Of a stretch of 64,000 nt of DNA, positions 13,452 through 25,440 are shown one piece after another. A program made the position numbers and the translations under genes. This DNA comes from Orbilia blumenaviensis. Its lineage: Eukaryota; Ascomycota; Orbiliomycetes; Orbiliales; Orbiliaceae. The notes below the pieces were generated by a model. The model had not been told where the DNA came from and did not search any database. It saw nothing but the letters and a program-made list of their open reading frames with translations. Where the stretch lies: assembly GCA_036872755.1 (NCBI GenBank), contig JAVHNS010000007.1, forward strand, positions 1 through 64,000, given 5' to 3'. The stretch's first letter is position 1. Each line of letters opens with the position of its first letter.

Positions 13452-14018
13452 TGTTACACCTATCCCGGGTATTTCCCAAATAAGAAATATCTAAAACAGC
13501 CTAATGTTCTTTAACTAATCATATTTTTAATCTAAAGTATTTAAATTATTTTCTCAAAATAAACTAAATAAAATATAAAAATATTGAATAATATAACTTT
13601 TAATAAGGAAATATTAGGTTTAATGGATAAAAATAATAAATAAAATATATTAAATATTAATAAGTTAATTAATAAAATTTAAAAAAAAATCTTAAAATTA
13701 CCATCATTTAAAAATTCTTATATATATAAACATTATTTATATAAATATAAATCATTTATAAATTTTGGACATTATATATTTAAATAAATATTATATATAT
13801 ATAATGTATTAAATTATATATAACATTTTATATATAATTTATTCTAAAAATATATTATTAATATAATATATTTATAAATAATTTGATTTTAACTTAATTT
13901 ATTTTTAAATTTATAATTTAAATATTTATATTATAAATTTGATTTATAAATTGAATTTAAAATTAAATAAACTTATATTTAATATATTAAAATATATTTA
14001 ATATAATTAATCATAATA
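13452..14018 (+). repeat. Family A solo LTR, uninterrupted copy
   Basis: 567 bp from TGTTACACCTATCCCGGG to the degraded end TAATTAATCATAATA. That end equals TGGCTGGCCGTGACA of the 48-49.5 kb copy with every C/G changed to T/A except one C. The first 110 bp are little mutated while the last 150 bp are saturated. No internal region follows, so it is a solo LTR or an isolated remnant. No clear target duplication is seen at the edges. It provides the empty-site reference for HINE copies H7 and H9b. Confidence 0.75.
13622..13623. other. Empty HINE target site (homologue of H7 site)
   Basis: From the LTR start to 13,622 is 171 bp, and from 13,623 to the LTR end is 396 bp. In the 48 kb copy the parts on either side of H7 are also exactly 171 and 396 bp. 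The bottom strand reads ATCCAT^TAAAC across the junction. Confidence 0.85.
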
Positions 14019-16935
14019 TTATTTTTTTTTTTAAAAAAAAAATTTGAAAAAAGAAATTTTTATATAAGATTTTCTTGTATATAAAAAATATAATAAAATT
14101 ACATAAAAAATTTTTATATAAAATTTATTTATAAAATTTTATTATATGGGAAAATTGTTTGGGAGAAATTTGTATATAAGAAATTATATATTTAAAAATA
14201 TAATTTTTTATAATTATATTATATATTTATATAAATAAAATTAAATATAAATAATTATAATTTATATTATAATTAAATTTTAAAATTTAAATTATAAAAT
14301 ATTTTTTTATATATATAAAATAATATTAAATTTTTTATTTTAATTATGTAATAAAATATTATTTAAAAATTTAAAAAAAGATTAAAAAATTATATTTAAA
14401 TAAAATAAAAAAAGATTATTTTTCTTAAATAATTTAAATTAGAAGATTTAAAAATTATAATTTTGTATTTATATTATATTATAAATAATTATATTTGTGT
14501 TATATTAAAAAAAATATTAAATATAAAGTTTATTATAAATAAAGTAAAATAAAAAAATATAATATAATTTTTTGTAAATAATTTTTGTTTTTTTTTATTT
14601 TATGAGATGTTTTTAATTTAAAATTTTTAATAAATTGTATTGCGGAAATTTAAGATAAAAAATTTAAAAAATTAAAAAAAACTTTTATTTAATATAAAAT
14701 AGTATATTAAAAAGTTATTAAAAATTAGATAAAATTTATAAAATTTTTAATTAAATTTAATATTATTATAATTAAATTAAAATATTAATTTATTAAAATT
14801 TTAATAATTATATGAAAATATTAAAAATTTTTTTTTTATAAAAAATAAAAAATTATAAAAAATGATATAATATTTAAAAATTTATTAATATTTAATAAAA
14901 TATTTAATTTTTTTTGCAATATTTTAATAAATATAATAGATTTTTTTATTAAATAAAATAAGAATTATTTTATATTTTTTATAAAAAAATTTTTTTAAAA
15001 TATTATTTAAAATTTTAATTAATTTTTTATTATATATTTATAATTTTTTTATTTTTAAATCAAATTATATTTTATTATTTTATTATAATTTATATTAAAT
15101 TATTAACTTTAATAATTTGTAGTATTACTTTATTAATATAATTTTTATATAATTATTTATTAATATTATTAAAATATAGAGTTTTATTAATTAAGAAGAT
15201 AAAATATTTAAAGAAAATTAAAAAATAATTAAATAAATAATATTGTAAATATTTATTTAAATTATATATTTATAAAAGTAGATATTTGTAAAAAAAATTT
15301 ATAAATATAAAAATTAATTAAATAGAAAAATTATATTTTTATAAATTAAAAATTTACAAAATATATTAATTTTTATTTTTTTTAAATCTTCTTTATTTTT
15401 GTTTAAGTATAGGGGTATTAAATTAATAAGATGGGTTTTTATTTTTAAAATAATTTTATATAATTTATAATAAAATATTTTTTTTTGATTATTAAAAATT
15501 ATTTTTTAATTTATAAAAAATAATTTAATAAATAAAATATTTATTATTATTATTAAATTTATTAAAGATTTTTTTAATTTTGTATTTTATATAATTATTA
15601 TATTTAATTTTAATTTTATTTAAATTTTTTTTAAATTTTAAAAAAAAAAATTTTAAAATTGAAATATAAAATATTTTATATATTTATATTAATTTAAATA
15701 TATTAAATTTAAAATAATGTTTTTTAAATTTTTTTTTAATTATAAATTAAATTTTTGAAAATTAAATTTTTTATTAAATTATTTGATTTTTAAGTTTTAT
15801 GTAAGTAAATATATTTTATTTATTTTTTAAAAATTTGGGGTTTTTTTCTATTATTTATTATAATAATAACTTATTTTTTTTTGTAAGAATTGAAAATTTT
15901 TTATAAAAATATTATAAATATTTTTTATTGATTTTATATATTTTTCAATTTTGAAAATAATTTTTTTTAATATAAAAGGGGGAAAAATAATTTTAAGTGT
16001 CTATTTTTTTAATATTTCATATAAAATATATTTAATAATTAAATATTCAAAAATATTATAAGTAAATTTTATTATAAATAAAAAAGATATTTAATTATTT
16101 TAAATATAATTAAAAAAACTTCAAAAATAAATTTCAAAAATTTAAATGAATTTTTTAAAAATTTTATTTATTTAAATATAATTTTTAATTATAATATTTA
16201 ATTTAATATTAATTTAATTTATAATTAATTATTAATATTTATTTATAAAAAAAAATCACAATTAAAAATATATTTTTATTAAATTCCATATTTAAAAAAA
16301 ATATAATTATAATAAATTTATTATAATTTTTTAACTTTTTATTAGTTATTTTACAAAATAAAAATAATAACTTTTATTAATTTATTTATAATAATTAATA
16401 TTTTATTATATAATTTGTTAATAAGGAAATTTTATATTGAAAATATTTTTTATATAAAGTTATAAATAATAATTTTAAAGAATATATTTAGTATATTATG
16501 TGGTTAAAAAGTTTTATAAAATTTATATTAATTAAATTTATTTTTATAATAAAAATTATAAGTTTTAATATATTTTTTAATTTGTTTTTTTATTTAAAAT
16601 TAAAAATAAATTTTTATAATAAATTCTTAAATATAATTAATTTTTAAATAATTATAAATTAAATAATTATAATATAAAAAAAACAATTTTTTTTAGAATT
16701 TTTTAATTAAAATATAAAATAAATTTTAAAATATAATAATTTTATTAATTAATTTAAAATAAAAAAATATATTTTTTTTTTTAAAATTTATTATATAATA
16801 AAATTTTATTTATAAATTTTAAAAATTTTTTATTAAAAATTATTTTTAATATTATATTTTGTTAAATTTAGAAATTTATTAATAAAAATTTAATTTTTAA
16901 TATTATTATATTTAAGAATTGTTTTTTTATTAAAT
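14019..16935. other. AT-saturated, no gene; one polypurine tract
   Basis: No open frame of interest. At about 15,973-15,990 the tract AAAAGGGGGAAAAA stands out and resembles the polypurine tract that lies just upstream of a 3' LTR, but no LTR could be recognised beside it. Another G-retaining spot is near 15,835-15,842. Confidence 0.5.
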
Positions 16936-17745
16936 GCCCGACTGCGTTGCAGGAGGGTTAAAGTTGAACCAGCGCGCGAGGGCGCGATCCATACCAGATC
17001 TGGTAAAAAATGTGTTGTTTTTGGCTGACTTAGAGAAAATTTTTTTTGAAATTTTGCCATATAAATTGTATGGCATTTTGAAAGTCTTGGCATTATTTTG
17101 AAGTCTTGGTAAAAAGTTGCTAAGAAATTTTGAAAATTGACTCTGATAAAAGTCTTTACCGTTTTCGTTTTTTTGATTCTCCGTCTCTAGTATTTTAATA
17201 TGACTTTCTTTAACTAATTATCTAGCTTTTTATGAGCTGCCGCATGTCTATTTTCATTTTTTCTATTTTTTTTATTTTTTTTAATTTTATTACTTTTGGT
17301 GAAAATCAGATCACGTAATTATTTTTGATCTCAAAATTAATTTTTATTTAATTTTATTTAATTTTGTTTTAATTTAATTTAGTTTTTGTATATAAAATGG
17401 TCACGTGATACATATAAAAAATGACATTACATAATTTTTAAAATTAAATTAAATTAAATTAAAATTAAATAAAAATGAAATAAAAAATAGTTTTGATATG
17501 GAAAATGATTATATAATTATATACGAAAATTATTTTAAAATTATATTAATTATTATATTGATTATTATATTAATTATTATATTATTTATTATATTGATTA
17601 TTATATTAATTATTATATTAATTATTATACTAATTATTATATTAGTTATTAGATTAATTATTATATTAATTATTATATGAATTATTATTGATTTATAATT
17701 AAGATGCGGCAGTTGGGTTTGAGTGCTGCGCAGCAGCCTCCTAGT
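16936..17745 (+). mobile_element. HINE copy H3
   Basis: 810 bp. It starts GCCCGACTGCGTTGCAGG and ends with GCAGTTGGGT, palindrome TGCTGCGCAGCA and CCTCCTAGT. The 5' block is well kept. TCACGTGA occurs at 17,401-17,408. The 3' half contains a 12-bp AT minisatellite (17,540-17,690). The open frames through this copy are artefacts of the minisatellite and of the antisense of the 5' block. Only 58 bp separate it from H4 in the same orientation. Confidence 0.92.
17540..17690. repeat. 12-bp minisatellite in H3
   Basis: About 12 copies of an ATTATATTAATT-type unit with single-base variants. Comparable arrays sit at the same relative place in H1, H5 and H7, just before the 3' ATIR, with different copy numbers. 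Confidence 0.85.
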
Positions 17746-18244
17746 TTAATATTTTTAATAAAATTTAATTTTTTATTTATTATATTTATAAAAATATTTT
17801 TTTGCCCGACTGCAGTATTGCAGGAGGGTTAGAGTTGAACCAGCGCGAGGCGCGATCCATATGAGATCTGCCAAAAAATGTGTTGTTTTTGGCGAACTTA
17901 GAGAAAATTTTTTTTGATTTTTGCCATACAAATTTCTATGGGATTTTTGCAATCTTGGCAGATCTTGGCATTATTTTTCAAATCTTGGCAAAAAGTTGCT
18001 AAGAAATTAAAAAAATTAACTCTGACAAAAGTCTTTCCCATTTTTGTTTCTTTAAGTCTACGTTCCTAAAATTTTAATATCATTTTCTTTAGCCTTTTAT
18101 CTAGGATTGATTAAATACACAGATCTATAATTACTTTTTTAATATTTTTTTTATTTTTTTTTATTAAGTCACTTTTAGCTAAAATCATAGGCATAAAACA
18201 ATTTTTTTATTTAAATTTTAAATATAATTTTAATTTAATTTAGT

Positions 18245-18487
18245 TTTTGCATGCAAAATGGTCACGTGACACATACAAAATCTGACTTCAAAATTCAAAA
18301 AGTATTTTTTGGTTGTTTTTAATTATTTTAATTATTTTGATTAAAATTTTAGTTTTTGCATGCAAAATTGTCACGTGACACATACAAAATCTGACTTCAA
18401 AATTCAAAAATTATTTTCAATTTATTTTCATTTTTATATTATTTTTATTATATTCTTAGTTTTTGTATGCAAAATGATCACGTGATC
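18245..18487. repeat. Threefold palindrome module in H4
   Basis: Three direct copies, about 109 and 107 bp apart. Copy one: TTTTGCATGCAAAA at 18,245-18,258, then GTCACGTGAC at 18,261-18,270. Copy two: 18,354-18,367 and 18,370-18,379. Copy three: mutated TTTTGTATGCAAAA at 18,462-18,475, then GATCACGTGATC at 18,476-18,487. Each is followed by an ACACAAAA-like tail. The core CACGTG is the generic bHLH E-box; binding here is inference. Confidence 0.85.
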
Positions 18488-18561
18488 CACACAAAACTAT
18501 TTATATATATCTTATTTTTATTTTCTTTTTTGTTTTTGTTTTCTTTTTTATTTTTATTTTC

Positions 18562-18730
18562 TTTTTTATTTTTATTTTTATTTTTATTTTTATTTTTATT
18601 TTTATTTTTATTTTTATTTTTATTTTTATTTTTATTTTTATTTTTATTTTTATTTTTATTTTTATTTTTATTTTTATTTTTATTTTTATTTTTATTTTTA
18701 TTTTTATTTTTATTTTTATTTTTATTTTTA
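18562..18730. repeat. (TTTTTA)n microsatellite, about 28 units
   Basis: A near-pure hexanucleotide array. The poly-Phe/Leu frame across it is not a gene. The reverse-complement array (AAAAAT)n at 52,175-52,311 sits in H8, a minus-strand copy of the same HINE type. Confidence 0.95.
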
Positions 18731-19760
18731 ATTATATAATTTAATTTAATTTAATTTAAATTCATTTCATTTAATATAATTTCAGTTCATTTTTTTAATT
18801 ATATATATTTTAATATTTATGCAAATTCATTAAATATATAATTAAAATAAAACTAATTAAAATATTTTTTATATTTACTTTAATTATTTATTTAATTATT
18901 AATTATTATTATATAATTTTAATTATTATATTTATTATATTAATAATTAATTATATATATTAATTTTAATATTAATTATATCGATTAAATTTAATATTAA
19001 TTAAATATATCAAATTTAATCTTAATTATATATACTAATTTTAATATTAATTATAAACATTAAGTTTAACATTATATATATTCAAGTTAGGTTTAATATT
19101 AATAATATATATTAATTTTAATATTAATTATTATATTAATAACTATATTAATTACAGCTATTAATTTTAATATTAATTATTATATTAATAACTATATTAT
19201 AACTATTAATTTTACCATTAATTATTATTTTTATAGATTTATAATTTTATTTATTATTTAATAAATAAATTAATAATATTTTTATTTTATAAATTTAGAA
19301 ATATTTATTGTCAAAATATATTTTATAATAATATTAAATAATTTTATAGATAATTGTTTAATAATTCTTGTTATTATAAAGATTTGAATAATTATAATTT
19401 TATTAACTTAAATTAATTATTTTGATTATTTTAATTGTTTTATATAATATAATCATAATATATTAAATATTTTATAATTATTAATCATTATAATTATAAT
19501 AATAAAAATAATAATAATAATAAAGTTATTAAATAATAATTATTTTAATTGTAAATTTATAAAATTGATTGAAATTTAATTAATTATTATTTTTAAAATA
19601 GTTTTAGTTATAAGTTAATATAATTTTATAATAATAATATAAATTAATTTAATATAAATTCATTTTTATTTTATTATAACAAATATATTATAGAAACTAT
19701 TATCTATATATGATTAAGATGTGGCAGTCGGGTTTGAGTGCTGCGCAGCAGCCTCCTAGT

Positions 19761-21047
19761 TTTTTTTAAAATATATTATTTTTATATTATATTTATTAAA
19801 AAATTTTTATTATTAAATTTATTATTTATTAAATTTCTTTATAATTAAAAAATAAATATATTATTTTTAATATGTTTTTATAATAATTATTAATTTTTTA
19901 TTATAAATAATATATTATAATTATATTATATTAAATCTATAAGAGATATAAATAATAAAATATTATTATTTATTTTTATAAAATTAAAATAAATAGATTT
20001 TTAGTATTATTATAGAAATATTAATTTTAATTTTGATGAATAATTTTAAATTGTAAAATTTAAAAATAAAAATTAAAATAAAAAATTTTTTAAAAATTTT
20101 AAAAATTTAAATTTTTTTAAATATTATTTTAAATTTTAATTATTTTTTAATAAATTTAAAAAATATTATTAATATAAAATTATATTTTTAAATAAATTAT
20201 TAATAATAATTGTAAAATTTAAAAAATAATTATATTTTTTTAATATTTTTAAAAAAAAATTAATTTTAAATAATTTGAATTTTTTTAAAATTTATTTTCA
20301 TTTTATTTAAAATAATTATGATTTTTAAAAATTTATATTTAATAATAATAAATTTTAATTTATTTAATATTATATATAAATTATAATTTTAAAAAAATTT
20401 TAATATTATATTAATATTCTTTTTATATTTTTTTAATATTTTATTAAAAATTAAAATATTATTTAAATAAATAATACAAATAATATTTATATATTTTTAA
20501 AATATATAATTTATAAAAATTTAGAAAAAAACTAATATATTAATTAATTTAAATAATATAACCAAATATTTAAATAAACTATAGTAATATTAAAAAATTA
20601 TTTTTTATTCTTTTTTTAAATTTATTTTAATATTATAATAAATATTGATAATATTTAGTTTAATAAAATAATTTGTATTTATTAAATAATTAAAAAACTT
20701 ATTTATTAATAATAAAAATTTAATATTTTTAATTATAATATTATTTAAATTTCTGTAATTAATATATATTTATAATTTTTTATTAAATTTTAATATAAAT
20801 AATATAAGATATCCTACAAATAAATTTAAAAATTAAATAAATTAATAATAAATTTTTTTAAAAAATTAATTATTTAATTAAATTTTAAAATAAATTTTTT
20901 TATAATTATATTTTATAAATTTAAAATAATAAATTTTTTAATTAATATTTGGGTTATATTTTTCTAATTAAGAAAATTTAAAAATTAATTTATAAAAAAT
21001 TTTTAAAATATTTATTATAATTATTTTTAAATATTTATTTATAAAAA
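19761..21047. other. AT-saturated, no gene
   Basis: Sequence between two oppositely oriented HINEs. No recognisable element or frame. Confidence 0.6.
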
Positions 21048-21966
21048 ACTAGGAGGCTGCTGCGCAGCACTCAAACCCGACTGCAGCATCTTGATTTTAA
21101 ATGAATATATAATATAATCATTAATATAATAATACAATAATTAATATAATAATTAATATAATAATTAATATAATTATTAATATAATAATTAATATAACAA
21201 TTAATATAATAATTAATATAATAACTAATATAATAATTAATATAATAATTAATATAATAATTAATATAATAATTAATATAATAACTAATATAATAATTAA
21301 TATAATAATTAATATAATAATTAATATAATAATTAATATAATAATTAATATAATAATTAATATAATTTTAATATAACTTTTATATATAATTATATGATTA
21401 TTTTTGATGTTAAAATTATTTTTTATTTAAATTTTATCTTATTTAATTTTAATTTAAAAGATTTTGTAATATTATTTTTTTTATATATCACATAATTATT
21501 TTACATGTAAAAATTAAATTAAATTAAATTTAAAATAAAAATTAATAAAAAAAATTTTAATATTAAAAATAATTATATAACTATAATTTTGTTAAAAATA
21601 ATTTAATTAAAAAAAAATAAAAAAAATATAAAAATAATAGTTAAAAACTTATTTACTTAATTAAAGTTAAATAAATAATTAAAAAAAAATATATTAAAAT
21701 TTTAAAATTATAAATTTAAAAATATAAAAATAATAAGTATAAATTCTGAATTCAATTTTGCAATTTTTTAAAAAATTCTTAGTAATTTTTTGCTAAGATT
21801 TAAAAATAGTATTAAAATTTTAAAAATCTCATATAAATTTGTATAACAAAAATTAAAAAAAAAAAATTTTAAATTTATTAAAAATAATATATTTTTTAGC
21901 AAGTTTGGGTAAAATCACACCTCACACTGGTTCAACTTTAACCCTCCTGTATAAATACAATCAAAC
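21048..21966 (-). mobile_element. HINE copy H5
   Basis: 919 bp on the minus strand. The 3' end (low coordinate) is intact: ACTAGGAGG, TGCTGCGCAGCA, ACCCGACTGC. The 5' end is heavily changed (ACAATCAAAC in place of GCAGTCGGGC), although CTCACACTGGTTCAACTTTA of the 5' block is still readable. It contains a large 12-bp minisatellite. The contrast between a clean 3' end and a mutated 5' half shows patchy mutation within one copy. Confidence 0.88.
21117..21365. repeat. 12-bp minisatellite in H5, about 20 units
   Basis: Tandem AATTAATATAAT units with rare variants (AACTAATATAAT). It is the reverse complement of the arrays in plus-strand HINEs. Confidence 0.9.
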
Positions 21967-24900
21967 ATTAAAAAAATTTAATAAATTAATATAATAATAT
22001 AAAATCAATACTATACATATATATATATATTAATATATATATAAATCTATATTTATATAATTAATAATTAATAATATATATAAATAATAATATATTATAT
22101 TTTTTATTTATAAAATAATATAAATAAATTTAATTATAAATTTATTATATATATTTTTTATATTTTAATTTATTATAATAATTATAAGTAATATAATATT
22201 TAAATATATAATTTATAAAACATATAAACCAATTAATTTTATAATATAAATTTAAATTATATTAATTAAATTGAATAATTAGTTTTTTTATTATAAAATT
22301 ATTATTATTATAAAATACAATATTAATTTATATTTTTATAATCTTATAATTTTTTTAAAAAAATATAAGAAAATTTATAAATAATAAAAAATTTTATTAA
22401 ATTTATTAAATTTTTAAATTTTAATTTTAATAATTTTATATTTATATATATTTTATATATTATAAATTATAAAATATTAAATTATATATAAAAAAAATAT
22501 TTTAAAATTTTAATAATTAATATAATTATAATATTATTAATATAAATTATATATTTATATATATAAATTTTATATATTATAATTAATATTAATTATTTAT
22601 ATATTATAAAAGTTATATATATAAATTATTATATAAATTATTATATAATTTTATACAATTTATATTATAAATATTAATAATTATATTTATAAAATTATAT
22701 AATTTTATAGTTTTTATAATTTATATAATATAAATTTTATAAATATTATTTATAATTTTAAGTTATATAATTTTATAATTAATATAATATATTTTAAATT
22801 TTTATAATATATATAAAATAAATATTTAATTAATAATTTTTATTTTTATATTTATAAAATTTTTTTTTTTTTATTATTTTATATTAATATAAATTTTTTA
22901 TATTTATAATTTTAGTTTTTATTAAAATAATTTTTGTTTTTATTTTTTATACTATTTAATTATTATAATTATTATTGTTAATAAATGTAAATATAATAAT
23001 AATAATATTAATAATATAAAAAATATTAATAATATTTTTGAAATTATAAGTATTTTATATGTTGGTGATGTTATAAATAATATTAATAATAATAATATAA
23101 TTATTAATATTAATATTTTTATAATTTTAATAATAATTAATAATTTAAATAAATTAATATATTTTAACATAATTATTAATAATTTTAATTATTATATTTA
23201 TATAATATAATATTAATATTATTATAATTTAAATTATATATATATAATAATATTTATTATAAAATTTAAAAAATATATTTATTATATAAAAATAAATATA
23301 AAATATATTTAAAATAAAATATTATTTTTTATATTATAATTTTATAAATATAATTAATTAAATTTTATAAAATTATAATATTAAAAATTTTATAATAAAT
23401 AAAAATTTTAAATGTAATTATATGATTTATAATTTTTTTTAATTTATTATTATATATAATAATATATAATATTATTAAATTATTATTTTATAAATTTATA
23501 CTTATATTTTATATATTAATTAATATAATTTATAATATAATATTTAATAATTTTTTTTATTAATAATAATTATATTATAATTAGAATTTTATAAAAATTT
23601 ATTAATATTATAAATATAATAATATTTTAATTTCCTTATTTATTTATATATTTAAATATAATAATTTTAAATATTAATTTAATATTTATTTTTATAATAT
23701 TTGTTTTTATTATTTTATTTATAATAATTTTTTTTTTTATTTTTATTATTATATTTATTATAATGATAATTATATTAATTATTTTAATTATTTTTATTAT
23801 TAATTAATAAATTATTAATATATTTAATATAATATAAATTTTATTAAATACAACAAATAAAAAATTAATTTTATAAAATTTGTAAAATAATATAATTTAT
23901 ATTTATATAAAAATAAATATATAAATTATTTTATAATTTTATAAATAAATTATTATTAATTATAATATATAAATTATAAAATTTTTATATTATATTTAAA
24001 ATAATTTTAAATTTTATTTAGTTTTTATAAAAATTTGTTTTTTATTTTATTTTTTTTTATTAATTTTATTTATTTTAAAATTTAAAAATTTTAATTTTTT
24101 TAATTTTATATATATAAAAATAAAATTTGTTTTTATTTTTTTAATTTTAAAATAATTATATATTATTAAATAAATAATTATATATTTATAAATATAAAAG
24201 TTTTATTATAATATTAATTATAAAATTTTTGGATTTTAAATATATAAATTTAAAAATATGTTTTTTAAATTTATTATATATTTAAAAATATGTTTTTTAA
24301 ATTTATTATATATTTAAAAATATGTTTTTTAAATTTATTATATATTTAAAAATATTAAATATTATAATATTTAAATTATTATTAATTTTTATTTATAATA
24401 TTTATAATTATAATTAAAATATTATTTATATATAATATTATAAAAAATAGAAATATAAATATATTAAATATAAATTATATAAATATAAATTTTAATAATT
24501 TTTATAATTATATATTTTTATAATTTATATAATTTAAAATAATTATTTTAATTTTAATAAAAAAATTTATAATAAATTTTTATAATTTATTTGATTATAA
24601 AATAATATTATTTATTAAATAATATATATATTTTAAAATAAATTTATAAATTATTAATTTTAAATTGTAAATTTATATTTAATTTATATTATTATATTTT
24701 TTAAATATTAATAATAATTGTTTTTTTTTAATATTATTTTGATTATAATATAAAATATATTTATAAATTGTATTTAAATATTAATATATTTATATTATAA
24801 TTTTTTAATATTTTTTGGTAAGTGTATAAGAATATTATTTTAATTTAATTATAATATAAATTAAATTAATTTTACTATTTTAAATAATATATATAAAAAA

Positions 24901-25275
24901 TTTTAATATATTTTAATAAAATTATATATATATTTTTTTTTAGTAATAATTATTTATTATTTTTTAATAATTATATATTTAAATTTATAAAATTTAATTT
25001 TATTTTTTGATTAAAGATATTAAATTAATTAAATATATTTTTATAATATTTTTTTTAATTAATTTATATAATTTTATTAATATAATTATATATAATTTAT
25101 AATTTTAAAAATTATTTAATTTTATTTATATTTTTAATTTTATATTATAGTATAAAAACTTTTTTTATTTTATATATTATAAAAAAATTGTTAATATAAA
25201 TAATAATTATTATATTATTTATAATATAAAAATATTTATTTATTAAACTTATTTTTATTTTAAATAAAAAGTTTT
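21967..25275. other. AT-saturated, no gene
   Basis: Nearly pure A/T. The short frames here consist of Ile/Leu/Tyr/Asn and are chance. The only clear structure is the 32-bp tandem repeat at 24,246-24,355. Confidence 0.6.
24246..24355. repeat. 32-bp tandem repeat, about 3.4 copies
   Basis: The unit contains TTTAAAAATATG followed by TTTTTTAAATTTATTATATA. The TATG motif recurs with its G at 24,260, 24,292 and 24,324, an exact 32-bp period. Confidence 0.9.
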
Positions 25276-25440
25276 TATAGGAAACTACTGCACAGTACTT
25301 AAACCCAACTGTAACACTATCAAATTAAATTGCACACCAAAATGATAATAGTGTATATTTTCTTAAAAACTTAAAAAATTAAGATTTTATATATAAAACC
25401 AGCAGACCCAGTTTTAATTTCAATGGGATCACAAGAGTGG
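25276..25440 (-). mobile_element. HINE fragment H6 (3' part, subfamily II)
   Basis: It begins TATAGGAAACTACTGCACAG, a changed version of ACTAGGAGGCTGCTGCGCAG, followed by ACCCAACTGT. The next part, with GATAATAGTGTATATTTTCTT and TATATAAAACCAG, matches the 3' half of H9a (55,441-55,600) and defines a second subfamily. The 5' half is missing or unrecognisable beyond about 25,440. A local inverted repeat AAAACCAG...CTGGTTTT lies at about 25,396-25,449. Confidence 0.75.

Larger units (their letters stand above)
17804..19760 (+). mobile_element. HINE copy H4, long and lightly mutated
   Basis: 1,957 bp with intact termini (GCCCGACTGCAG start; GCAGTCGGGT, TGCTGCGCAGCA and CCTCCTAGT end). The 5' block has a perfect 8-bp hairpin, GCCAAAAA (17,870-17,877) with TTTTTGGC (17,886-17,893). 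Downstream is a threefold repeated module combining TTTTGCATGCAAAA and TCACGTGA palindromes (18,245-18,487). Then follow a long TTTTTA microsatellite and AT-rich repeats with TTAATATTAATTAT-type units. No replication-initiator/helicase coding region is present, so it is non-autonomous. Base composition suggests it is younger than its surroundings. Confidence 0.92.

Noticed and set aside
17498..17680. Ile-rich frame in H3, and Ile- and Tyr/Asn-rich frames at 48,337-48,589
   Set aside because: 12-bp minisatellite translations.
18467..18739. 90-codon Phe/Leu repeat frame that looks like a membrane protein
   Set aside because: A translation of the (TTTTTA)n array inside HINE H4.
21117..21365. 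CRISPR-like regular repeat
   Set aside because: Contiguous 12-bp repeats without spacers, in eukaryotic transposon context.
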